Assembly: GCA_035495855.1 (NCBI GenBank)
Contig: DATJFD010000021.1
Location: forward strand, 1 to 47,521
Direction: 5' to 3'
DNA: 47,521 bases
Source: JAHFIW01 sp035495855
Lineage (GTDB): Bacteria; Patescibacteriota; Patescibacteriia; SG8-24
Shown here: positions 41,637 through 47,521 of the stretch, in pieces
How positions within the stretch are numbered: the stretch's first letter is position 1
How the letters are laid out: every line of letters begins with the position of its first letter
Translations under genes and position numbers: made by a program
The notes under the pieces: generated by a model
The model's database searches: none
What the model was told of the DNA's origin: nothing
What the model saw: the letters and a program-made list of their open reading frames with translations, nothing else

Positions 41637-42488
41637 TCAGGCGCCGACGCCGAGCAGCGCTGAGACGCGCTCGCGGCGGGCGTGCGGCTCGACGTTGCCG
41701 GCGATGCAGCGGAAGACGTTCATCCGCTCGTTCTCCGTCGCCTCTTCAGGCTCGACGAGCCACTCGTCCTTGTCGGGACGCTTGTGGCGCACGAGCTTGT
41801 GCTTCGCGTTCCGGCGCATGTGGCCGGCGAACTTGTCGACCGCGGGCTCGGACGCGACCGTGAGGACGATCGCGAACGCGCGCCGGTGGTACGACGAGAA
41901 GATCGCGCCGTCGTCCGGGCCGCAGGGCTCGGAGAAGATCCGGAGCGGGAACCGCTCCGAGGCGGCCGCGAGCTCCCAGAACTTCACGCACTTGCGCTGA
42001 TCGAGCGACGGCGACAGCAGCACGCCGCGGACGACCGCGATCGGCTGCCGGCGCAGATCGTGCTTCGGATCGTCGGCGTCCATGTCCTCGGCCCACTCGA
42101 CGTGGACCTGCGGCATGTCGTCGATGAGGACGTTCACGAACCTGCCGAAGTGCGCGACCATGGTCTCCGTGATCGGAGCGGTCGGCGAGTAGTGCGCATC
42201 GTGCAGGCCTCGCGCGAGCATCGTCATGAGATGCGAGCGCACGGCCCGCTCGACGTTCCGGTCCGCGATCTTGCGGCCGAAGAGCGTCGCGCCGAGCACG
42301 TACCCGGCGTCTCCCATGCGCATCATGAGATCGAAGAACTCGTACATCGGGTTGCGGTTGCCGAACTCCAGCTTCCGACCTTCTCCCGATGCCTTCCAAG
42401 TGTAGACGAAGGCGTTGTCCAGATAGCGGACCATGCGACGCTCCTCGTCCGTGGGCGGGATGGGCTTCTCGTCAGTGTGCTTGGCCAT
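41637..42488 (-). CDS. Hypothetical protein, 283 residues
   Basis: I start this at the ATG at 42488 after GGAGGAGGG. A soluble protein with MYEFFDLMMRMGDAGYVLGATLFGRK, SLDQRKCVKFWELAAASERFPLRIF and AFAIVLTVASEPAVDKFAGHMRRNAKHKL. No conserved catalytic motif stands out; the last part is Arg/His-rich. It has its own terminator. A possible promoter (TTGCCG, 16 nt, TAAGGT on the reverse strand near 42555-42585) lies upstream. Confidence 0.6.
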   Translation of the reverse strand: MAKHTDEKPIPPTDEERRMVRYLDNAFVYTWKASGEGRKLEFGNRNPMYEFFDLMMRMGDAGYVLGATLFGRKIADRNVERAVRSHLMTMLARGLHDAHYSPTAPITETMVAHFGRFVNVLIDDMPQVHVEWAEDMDADDPKHDLRRQPIAVVRGVLLSPSLDQRKCVKFWELAAASERFPLRIFSEPCGPDDGAIFSSYHRRAFAIVLTVASEPAVDKFAGHMRRNAKHKLVRHKRPDKDEWLVEPEEATENERMNVFRCIAGNVEPHARRERVSALLGVGA

Positions 42489-42623
42489 GGGGGTCCCTCC
42501 TCCCGAGGCGTTCACGGACTCTTCATTCCTGGTGCAAAGACCGTCCTCCATCGACCTTAACGAATATGCGGGATTCGGCAAGGGCTGCAGGGAAAGCGCA
42601 AGCGTTCCGGCGCCGCAGGGCAA

Positions 42624-42647
42624 GAAAAAACCCCGAACGGCGGGGTT
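42624..42647 (-). terminator. Rho-independent terminator after the 63-residue gene
   Basis: On the reverse strand, stem AACCCCG/CGGGGTT with loop of 5, then a TTTTC tract; it touches the stop codon. Confidence 0.75.
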
Positions 42648-42838
42648 CAGGGGATGAGCAGGTCGACGGCGACATGGATGAGCCCCATGCCGAGCAGGCA
42701 GGCGGCCACGAAGGCCGCGAAACGCGCCGGTCCGGCGATCCAGAGCGGCCGGCCCGCCGCCTTTTCCGCGGCCATCGCGGCGAGCGCCGGGATGAGGAAG
42801 CAGGTCCACAGCAGCCAGTGGTCCGAAAAGAACTCCAT
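42647..42838 (-). CDS. Small two-helix membrane protein, 63 residues
   Basis: AAGGAGG lies 6 nt before the ATG at 42838. Two hydrophobic helices (about 8-24 and 39-60) are joined by EKAAGRPLWIAGP. No family recognised. It lies 37 nt from the stop of the Trm9-like gene and may be cotranscribed with it. Confidence 0.65.
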   Translation of the reverse strand: MEFFSDHWLLWTCFLIPALAAMAAEKAAGRPLWIAGPARFAAFVAACLLGMGLIHVAVDLLIP

Positions 42839-42875
42839 CTTCGCCCTCCTTTTCCGATTCCGTGATGAGCCGTCG

Positions 42876-43637
42876 TTATAGCCCCCGATCGTTCGCCATG
42901 TCAATGCGCGCGGCGGCGTGCGGCTTCTTGCAGACGGTCACGAGGTTGTCGCCCCGCCACCACGGGACGCGCTTGCCCTTGGCGACGTAGTAGTTCTCCT
43001 CGACGATGAACCCCGCCTGGCGGCACAGGTCTGCGAGCTCGCGGCGGGTGAAAGCGTGATAATAGCGATCGACCCGCTTGCCGCCGCGGTCCCAGCGGAT
43101 GAAGATGTCCTTGAGGTCGTACGGCGAGCGGCCGGACGCCTTGGCGGCGAGCGCGGCGAGATGCTCCTTCCAGTAGCGCGGCTTCCAGCGGTCCCAGTTG
43201 GTCATGAGCAGGATGCCGCCCTGGTTCAGCACGCGGAACGCCTCCTTGAGCGCCTGAAGGCGATACTCCCGCGACGGCACGTGATGGAGCACGGCGACGC
43301 AGATCGCGACGTCGAACTCTTCGGTCTCGTACGGCAGCGCCAGGACGCTCCCGACCCTGAAGGTCGCGAGCATGTCGCGGACGCGCTCGCGCGCCAGCGT
43401 CACGAGCCGCGCGGACACATCGAGGCCTTCATATTCTATTGCCTGGCCGGCGAACAATTGGTACGCTCTGCCGTTGCCGCACCCGATGTCGAGCACGCGG
43501 TCGCCGGACTTCACGAACGACCTGAACCGCTCCATCTCCGGCCACAGATCGGTGCGCGTCGCCGAAAACGCGTCGGCGATGTCGTCGTAATCGTCGCGCA
43601 CCTTGGCGAGCAAGCGGTCGGCGGTCTCTTTCTTCAT
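42876..43637 (-). CDS. Class I methyltransferase, Trm9/ABH8-like
   Basis: A 253-residue protein. The opening YDDIADAFSATRTDLWPEM resembles Trm9-type tRNA methyltransferases. Motif I is RVLDIGCGNGRA (47-58), then EGLDVSARLV (motif II), VGSVLALPYETEEFDVAICVAVLHHV (motif III/IV region) and FRVLNQGGILLMTNWDRW. Trm9 methylates cm5U34 of tRNA to mcm5U34. The divergent neighbour is elp3, whose product makes the cm5 precursor, which strongly supports this role. The two start codons are 5 nt apart. A ubiquinone/menaquinone-type methyltransferase is the main alternative. Confidence 0.78.
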   Translation of the reverse strand: MKKETADRLLAKVRDDYDDIADAFSATRTDLWPEMERFRSFVKSGDRVLDIGCGNGRAYQLFAGQAIEYEGLDVSARLVTLARERVRDMLATFRVGSVLALPYETEEFDVAICVAVLHHVPSREYRLQALKEAFRVLNQGGILLMTNWDRWKPRYWKEHLAALAAKASGRSPYDLKDIFIRWDRGGKRVDRYYHAFTRRELADLCRQAGFIVEENYYVAKGKRVPWWRGDNLVTVCKKPHAAARIDMANDRGL

Positions 43638-43642
43638 GCGTT

Positions 43643-45289
43643 ATGGGACGAACAGGCATCGCTGATGCCATCATTCAAGCATCTCTGAAGAAGGGCGTCC
43701 AAACGAAGGACGAGTTCTTGGCGTTCGAACGGGAGATGGCGAGCGAGGCGGGAGAACGCATCCCGCCGATCGCCGCGCTGCGCCGGGCGTACGAAAAGCG
43801 CGTGGCGGACGGCGCCGCGCGCAAGCCCGCGCTCGAGCGCATCCTCACGCGCCGCCAGGTCCGCTCGCTCTCCGGCGTGGCCATCGTGACCGTGCTCACC
43901 AAGCCCTACGCCTGCCCCGGCAAGTGCGTCTACTGCCCGACCGAGGCGATCATGCCGAAGAGCTATCTCTCGAACGAGCCGGCCGCCATGCGCGCGTTGC
44001 TCAACCGCTTCGATCCGTGGAAGCAGGTGACGTCGCGGCTGCGCGCCCTCACCGAGAACGGCCACGCCGCGGACAAGATCGAGCTCATCGTGAAGGGCGG
44101 GACATGGTCGGCGTATCCGTGGGACTACCAACAATGGTTCATCAAGCGGTGCTTCGACGCGTGCAATGCGTTCCGAACGGGAGAGAAAAGAGAAGGGGGA
44201 AAAGAGAAAAGGACGTACTCGCTGGCGGCGAGCCAGCACGCGAACGAGTCGGCCGGGCACCGCGTCATCGGCATCACGCTCGAGACTCGGCCGGACTGGA
44301 TCACGCCCAAGGAGGTCGTCCGGCTGCGGACGCTCGGCTGCACGCGCGTCGAGCTCGGCGTGCAATCCATCGACGACCGCATCCTCGATCTCACGAAGCG
44401 CGGGCATGACGTCGCGTCCGTCGTCGCCGCGGCGGCGCTCCTCAAGGACGCGGGCTACAAGACCGACTTCCACATGATGCCGCAGCTGCCCGGCGCCACG
44501 CCCGCGTCGGACCTCGCCGAGCTCCGCGGCATCTTCGAGGACCCGCGCTTCCGGCCGGACATGATCAAGATCTATCCCTGCGTCACGGTCGAGCTCGCCG
44601 AGCTCCATGACTGGTGGAAGCGCGGCGAGTACGTCCCCTACCCCGACGCCGCGCTCGTCGAGACGCTCATCGCGGCGAAGACGTCCGTGCCTCGCTACTG
44701 CCGCATCTCGCGGCTCATCCGAGACATCCCTTCGACGTCCATCGTGGCGGGCAACGCGGTGACCAACCTCCGGCAGGACGTCCAAGCCGAAATGAAGAAG
44801 CGCGGCCTCCGCTGCGCCTGCCTTCGCTGCCGCGAGATCGGCCGCGCCGCCCAGTCCGACGCGACGCTCGCCAAGGCGAAACCCGTCTTCTTCGACGATG
44901 CCTATGAGGCCAACGGGGGCGAGGAACGTTTCCTGAGCTTCGAGGACGCGCGGCGCAACGCGGTCTTCGCCTTCTGCCGCCTGCGCCTCCCGCCTATGGC
45001 GCCGGCGGGCGACGCGAAGGACGTCTGGGACGCGCTGCCCGCGGTCCGCGGCGCTGCCTTCGTCCGCGAACTGCACACCTACGGCCACCTCGTGCCCATC
45101 GACGGCCGCGATCCCGAGGCGAGCCAGCACAAGGGGCTCGGGCGCCGGCTCATGGCCGAGGCGGAACGCATCGCGAAGGAGGCCGGCTACCGGACGCTCG
45201 CCGTCATCTCCGGCATCGGCGTGCGCGCGTACTACCGCAAGCTCGGTTACCGGCTCTCGGGCACCTACATGGTGAAGAAACTGGCATGA
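43643..45289 (+). CDS. elp3: Elp3-type tRNA uridine(34) 5-carboxymethyl transferase
   Basis: A 548-residue protein with a radical SAM domain (C91-X3-C95-X2-C98 in ACPGKCVYCPTE; MPKSYLSNEPAAMRAL; GITLETRPDWIT; ELGVQSIDDRILDLTKRGH) and a C-terminal GNAT/KAT domain (GLGRRLMAEAERIAKEAG, then YYRKLGYRLSG). This is the Elp3 layout, as in the bacterial enzymes that make cm5U34 from acetyl-CoA and SAM. Residues about 178-192 (TGEKREGGKEKR) are an extra loop encoded by five purine 7-mers at 44181-44215. Divergent from the Trm9-like gene, only 5 nt between starts, no Shine-Dalgarno. Confidence 0.93.
   Translation: MGRTGIADAIIQASLKKGVQTKDEFLAFEREMASEAGERIPPIAALRRAYEKRVADGAARKPALERILTRRQVRSLSGVAIVTVLTKPYACPGKCVYCPTEAIMPKSYLSNEPAAMRALLNRFDPWKQVTSRLRALTENGHAADKIELIVKGGTWSAYPWDYQQWFIKRCFDACNAFRTGEKREGGKEKRTYSLAASQHANESAGHRVIGITLETRPDWITPKEVVRLRTLGCTRVELGVQSIDDRILDLTKRGHDVASVVAAAALLKDAGYKTDFHMMPQLPGATPASDLAELRGIFEDPRFRPDMIKIYPCVTVELAELHDWWKRGEYVPYPDAALVETLIAAKTSVPRYCRISRLIRDIPSTSIVAGNAVTNLRQDVQAEMKKRGLRCACLRCREIGRAAQSDATLAKAKPVFFDDAYEANGGEERFLSFEDARRNAVFAFCRLRLPPMAPAGDAKDVWDALPAVRGAAFVRELHTYGHLVPIDGRDPEASQHKGLGRRLMAEAERIAKEAGYRTLAVISGIGVRAYYRKLGYRLSGTYMVKKLA
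44181..44215 (+). repeat. Heptamer tract inside elp3
   Basis: Five consecutive phased 7-mers (GAGAGAA, AAGAGAA, GGGGGAA types; 35 nt, almost pure purine) are translated as a Lys/Glu/Gly loop between the radical SAM segments. No stop arises in the used frame. This is the same 7-nt architecture as the intergenic tracts. Confidence 0.75.
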
Positions 45290-45290
45290 A

Positions 45291-45322
45291 AAGAACGGCG
45301 GCCGAGGCCGCCGTTCTTCGAT
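45291..45322. terminator. Strong hairpin between convergent elp3 and the basic-protein gene
   Basis: 12-bp stem AAGAACGGCGGC/GCCGCCGTTCTT with loop CGAG. On the reverse strand TTTTC follows. It starts 2 nt past the elp3 stop. Confidence 0.72.
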
Positions 45323-45329
45323 GGCAGGA

Positions 45330-45449
45330 TCACGTCTTCATGATCTTCTTGCCCGCCTTGCGACTCTTCACGCGCCCTTTCCCGCCCGGGGCTTTGGCCG
45401 CGCGCTTCTTCGCCGCCGTCATCCTTCCGCCTCGCGTCTTCTTCGCCAT
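45330..45449 (-). CDS. Small, highly basic protein, 39 residues
   Basis: ATG at 45449 with a perfect AAAGGAGG 8 nt upstream, stop at 45332-45330. More than a third of the residues are Lys or Arg, with Ala and Gly making up most of the rest (starts AKKTRGGRMTAAKKRAAK). It resembles histone-H1-like tails or very small ribosome- or nucleoid-binding proteins. A -10 TATACT lies at 45489-45484. Convergent with elp3 across a shared hairpin. Confidence 0.75.
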   Translation of the reverse strand: MAKKTRGGRMTAAKKRAAKAPGGKGRVKSRKAGKKIMKT

Positions 45450-45503
45450 GGTGTCCACCTCCTTTCATTGAATATTCCTTCATAGTATACACGACGGCGT
45501 CAC

Positions 45504-45539
45504 AAAAAATAAGAACGGCCCCGGAAGACCGGGCCGTTC
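45504..45539 (-). terminator. Rho-independent terminator after the 140-residue gene
   Basis: On the reverse strand, an 11-bp GAACGGCCCGG/CCGGGGCCGTTC-type stem, loop TCTT, then TTATTTTTT. Confidence 0.8.
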
Positions 45540-45544
45540 GCGTT

Positions 45545-45967
45545 TCACGGCGGAAGTATCGCGCAGCCGGGCGCGCGGATGTGTTCCGGCAGCATGTCGT
45601 CGAAGATGTCGACGCCGCTGATGCCGAACGGCGCGAAGTCCTTGCCGACCGCCACCAGCCGCCCGCCGTCCATGACGTCGAGCATCGGCGTGATCAAGAT
45701 GAGGAGCGGCTTGGCGAGCTCCGGACGCTGCTCGGTGAAGAACAGCACCGCGGCGAGCGGGTTCCACGTCTGCACGACGTAGGGTTCCTCCGCCAGGAAG
45801 TCCTCGAGCAGCCGTCCGCGGATGCGGCCGCGGCCTTCGAGCTTGCCCGGCAAGGTGATGGTGCCGTCGAAATCGACGAGCCTCCGCACGCTGCGGATGG
45901 CCTCGATGACGCCGGCGTCGCCGAGCTCCTTCTCTTCGGGCCAGATGACGTAACCTTCGAATTCCAC
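45545..45967 (-). CDS. Hypothetical protein, 140 residues
   Basis: I start this at the GTG at 45967 because GGAGGAG lies 5 nt upstream. The protein has FEGYVIWPEEKELGDAG, GTITLPGKLEGRGRIRG and LILITPMLDVMDGGRLVAVGKDF. It looks like one beta-rich soluble domain; no family recognised. It has its own terminator. Confidence 0.6.
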   Translation of the reverse strand: MEFEGYVIWPEEKELGDAGVIEAIRSVRRLVDFDGTITLPGKLEGRGRIRGRLLEDFLAEEPYVVQTWNPLAAVLFFTEQRPELAKPLLILITPMLDVMDGGRLVAVGKDFAPFGISGVDIFDDMLPEHIRAPGCAILPP

Positions 45968-46056
45968 GGTGGCTCCTCCTGCGGCGCGGGGCCGCGTGGC
46001 CGCCATTCCAGCGCAGTCCCCTCCATCGGTCAAGCCTGTGAAAGACCACGGAACAA

Positions 46057-46189
46057 AAAGGGCGGAGGGCAAAGGACAGAGTTTAGAGGATGCGCATCTT
46101 TCAAAAACCGCCCTGCTTAAGCAGGGCGGTTTTAGAGAGGTCGATTACCTCTTATCTCTGTTCTCTGCTCTTTGTTCTCTGTTCTCTCG
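46057..46189. repeat. Inverted heptamer-repeat element, AAAGGAC family, with hairpin core
   Basis: The left arm (46057-46091) has units AAAGGGC, AAAGGAC, AGAGGAT. Hairpin 46104-46133 (AAAACCGCCCTGC stem, loop TTAA) carries TTTT. The right arm (46147-46189) mirrors AGAGAAC/AAAGAGC. It occupies most of the 297-nt gap. Confidence 0.87.
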
Positions 46190-46195
46190 TTGCTC

Positions 46196-46225
46196 TTGCC
46201 CTCGACAGGAGCGGCGGGCTAGGGT
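46196..46225 (+). promoter_or_regulatory. Candidate promoter of the three small related genes
   Basis: -35 TTGCCC (46196-46201), 18-nt spacer, -10 TAGGGT (46220-46225), about 40 nt before the first ATG. Confidence 0.45.
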
Positions 46226-46264
46226 AAGGAAAGACGTTCCGTCCTTTCACAACGAGGCGAACCG

Positions 46265-46564
46265 ATGAAGGCGACCAAGCTGTACCTTGAGAACCGCCTC
46301 TCCGTCGCCGTGCACGTCACGGCCAAGGCGGAAAGCGGCACGCTCATCATCACGGTGCACCGTCAGCCGGTGCCAGGCGCGGACCTCGTCCCCGCCGGCA
46401 AGGCCGCGATCTACCGCATGAACGACGAGCTCCGGCGCTGCCTGCGCGGCACCAAGCTCAACGTCGAGCTGCGCAACCGCAGCGGCATGACCGTCATCAT
46501 CTCGCCCGGACGCGAAAAGCTGAAGGACGGGCCCATCCTGGGCATCGAAGCCCTTCCCAACTAG
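46265..46564 (+). CDS. Small beta-rich protein, paralogue 1 of 3
   Basis: A 99-residue protein (KLYLENRLSVAVHVTAKAES, then TLIITVHRQPVPGADLVPAG). The pattern of a hydrophobic strand, Asn, then V-H and a second strand recurs in the next two genes. No enzyme motif. It may be a beta-sandwich binding protein. First of three tightly spaced genes, each with its own Shine-Dalgarno. Confidence 0.65.
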   Translation: MKATKLYLENRLSVAVHVTAKAESGTLIITVHRQPVPGADLVPAGKAAIYRMNDELRRCLRGTKLNVELRNRSGMTVIISPGREKLKDGPILGIEALPN

Positions 46565-46573
46565 GAGGCCGCG

Positions 46574-46876
46574 ATGGAAGTGACCATCCTCAACGGTCTC
46601 GAGGCGGGCGTCCACATCGCGGTCGTCCGGCACTCCCCCATCTCCATCGAGTTCGTCATCTCGACGGAGCGCGTGCCGGTGCCCTGCGGCGAGGTCATCC
46701 GCCACGACGACGTCGCTCCCGACCACGCGCTCGTGGTCACCGGGTTCGACGACGAAACGAGTTTCAGCGCTTCCTTCGAAGGCTTCGCCGGCATCCTCCG
46801 CGCGGCGCTCATCGAAGGCAAGACCAAGGACGGGCCGTTCTGGCGGCTCAGCCTCCTCGCTCTGTCGGAGGATTGA
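46574..46876 (+). CDS. Small beta-rich protein, paralogue 2 of 3
   Basis: A 100-residue protein (VTILNGLEAGVHIAVVRHSP, then FVISTERVPVPCGEVIRHDD) with GGAGG 5 nt before the ATG and only 9 nt after the previous stop. It shares the LxNxxxxxVH opening and VPVP with its neighbour. Function unknown. Confidence 0.65.
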   Translation: MEVTILNGLEAGVHIAVVRHSPISIEFVISTERVPVPCGEVIRHDDVAPDHALVVTGFDDETSFSASFEGFAGILRAALIEGKTKDGPFWRLSLLALSED

Positions 46877-46900
46877 GCATGCTCCCGGCCCCCGGAGGCA

Positions 46901-47185
46901 ATGATGAGGTTCTACGTGGTGAACCGCACGGGCGTTCCCGTGCACATCCGTCTCGACGAGACGGACGCCGCGAAGACCTTTCTCCTCACGTTGTCGAAGA
47001 GCAAGGTCGGCGGCGGCCGCCCGCTCACGCGTCACGTCCTCGCGACGTCGATGCCGCTGCACATCACCTTCCTCGACGGCGAGGACACGGAATACAACCT
47101 CGACGACCGCATGGGCATGACGCACGACGAGTACGTCGACCAGGAGGGAGACTACATCCTGGCGCTCACCGGCTTCGTTCACTGA
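46901..47185 (+). CDS. Small beta-rich protein, paralogue 3 of 3
   Basis: A 94-residue protein (FYVVNRTGVPVHIRLDETDA, then TFLLTLSKSKVGGGRPL) with GGAGG just before a double ATG. It keeps the NRxxVxVH opening of the set but has a more acidic C-terminal half (DGEDTEYNLDDRMGMTHDEY). The cluster suggests duplication and a multi-subunit or variable binding role (inference). A terminator follows. Confidence 0.65.
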   Translation: MMRFYVVNRTGVPVHIRLDETDAAKTFLLTLSKSKVGGGRPLTRHVLATSMPLHITFLDGEDTEYNLDDRMGMTHDEYVDQEGDYILALTGFVH

Positions 47186-47218
47186 TCCGCCCGCTTCTGC
47201 GGCGCGGGTCTTTTTTTT
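47184..47218 (+). terminator. Rho-independent terminator after the three-gene cluster
   Basis: A GATCCGC/GCGGGTC stem extended inward, then an eight-T run, overlapping the stop codon. Confidence 0.78.
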
Positions 47219-47243
47219 GACGCAGCGGAGGTGTACCATCGAC

Positions 47244-47311
47244 GAGTGGAAAGTGGAGAGCGGAAAATAGAAAGTCCGCGTCTCTCCACTCTAAACTCTC
47301 CACTTTCGACT
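47244..47311. repeat. Inverted heptamer-repeat element, AAGTGGA family, upstream of glyA
   Basis: The left arm (47244-47278) has units GAGTGGA and AAGTGGA. The right arm (47281-47311) mirrors them. The right arm ends 3 nt before the glyA ATG, so it must form the mRNA leader. Confidence 0.86.
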
Positions 47312-47314
47312 CCC

Positions 47315-47521
47315 ATGTTGGACCACCTGACCGCGGCCGACCCCGAGATCGCCGGCGCCGTGCGCGGCGAGATCGCGCGCCAGCGCGACGGCCTGGAGAT
47401 GATCGCTTCCGAGAACATCGTCTCCGCCGCCGTGCTCGAAGCGCTGGGCACGCCGCTCACGAACAAATACTCCGAAGGCTATCCCGGCCGCCGCTATTAC
47501 GGGGGCAACGCTTTCGTCGAC
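47315..47521 (+). CDS. glyA: Serine hydroxymethyltransferase, N-terminal part (runs off window)
   Basis: 69 residues are visible, with the diagnostic GLEMIASENIVSAAVLEALGTPLTNKYSEGYPGRRYYGG. In the family this region holds the substrate-contacting Tyr and Glu residues. The enzyme swaps serine and glycine with tetrahydrofolate (PLP enzyme). No Shine-Dalgarno; a heptamer arm ends 3 nt upstream. Confidence 0.93.
   Translation, partial: MLDHLTAADPEIAGAVRGEIARQRDGLEMIASENIVSAAVLEALGTPLTNKYSEGYPGRRYYGGNAFVD

Noticed and set aside
45265..45492. 75-codon minus-strand ORF at the basic-protein locus
   Set aside because: It is out of frame with the 39-codon gene that has the Shine-Dalgarno, and reads Gly/Glu/Arg-rich shadow sequence across the terminator hairpin.

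Overview
The window is a GC-rich (roughly two-thirds G+C by eye), gene-dense bacterial chromosome segment using the standard bacterial code, with TGA as a normal stop. A Patescibacteria (CPR) lineage is the best guess but is inferred. The support is a TraD/VirD4-like ATPase paired with a conserved membrane protein, hpf-secA and murB-murC blocks, many small unassigned proteins, a bacterial Elp3, and several genes that appear to be transcribed with almost no leader. No rRNA, tRNA or CRISPR array was seen.

Layout. 1-9.5 kb: a partial HAD protein, a P-loop kinase, an HD phosphohydrolase, a C45-type peptidase with an alpha/beta hydrolase, a membrane-anchored trypsin-like protease, and the TraD-like ATPase with its partner. 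9.6-15.4 kb: a membrane protein, secF and secD (with parvulin-type PPIase segments inserted in SecD), a CPBP protease and rlmN. 15.5-19.9 kb: two coiled-coil proteins, an unknown protein, an MTH1-like Nudix enzyme, a guanylate kinase and a MazG-like enzyme. 19.9-22.8 kb: a structured non-coding region with a duplicated two-hairpin unit and a terminator, then a eukaryote-type glutamine synthetase and purA. 22.8-25.6 kb: an APC permease and a HAD phosphatase, flanked by two copies of a 99-bp structured element. 26-34 kb: an ABC exporter, small proteins, a tfoX/alkD/yjjX repair and sanitation operon, VOC and EEP enzymes, and a lipoprotein. 34-41.5 kb: a Nudix fusion, secA, hpf, murB and murC. 42.6-45.5 kb: a small membrane protein, a Trm9-like methyltransferase divergent from elp3, and a 39-residue basic protein. 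The end holds three small related proteins and the start of glyA.

The most striking signal is a dispersed family of about 23 loci, almost all intergenic, built from degenerate tandem 7-mers (twice 8-mers). Most loci have two arms in inverted orientation around a short, often terminator-like hairpin. Each locus or subfamily has its own unit (for example AAAGGAC, CAGTAAA, CGGTTTT, GTAGGTT, ACAGCGT). Arms run into the 3' ends of several genes and supply their stop codons, lie within a few bases of start codons, and one tract sits in frame inside elp3.

Functionally, several genes form a nucleotide-pool and nucleic-acid repair set (kinase, HD phosphohydrolase, two Nudix enzymes, MazG-like, YjjX, AlkD). 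SecA/SecD/SecF form the export motor, MurB/MurC make peptidoglycan precursors, and Elp3 plus the Trm9-like enzyme could make mcm5-type wobble uridine, which would be unusual in a bacterium.
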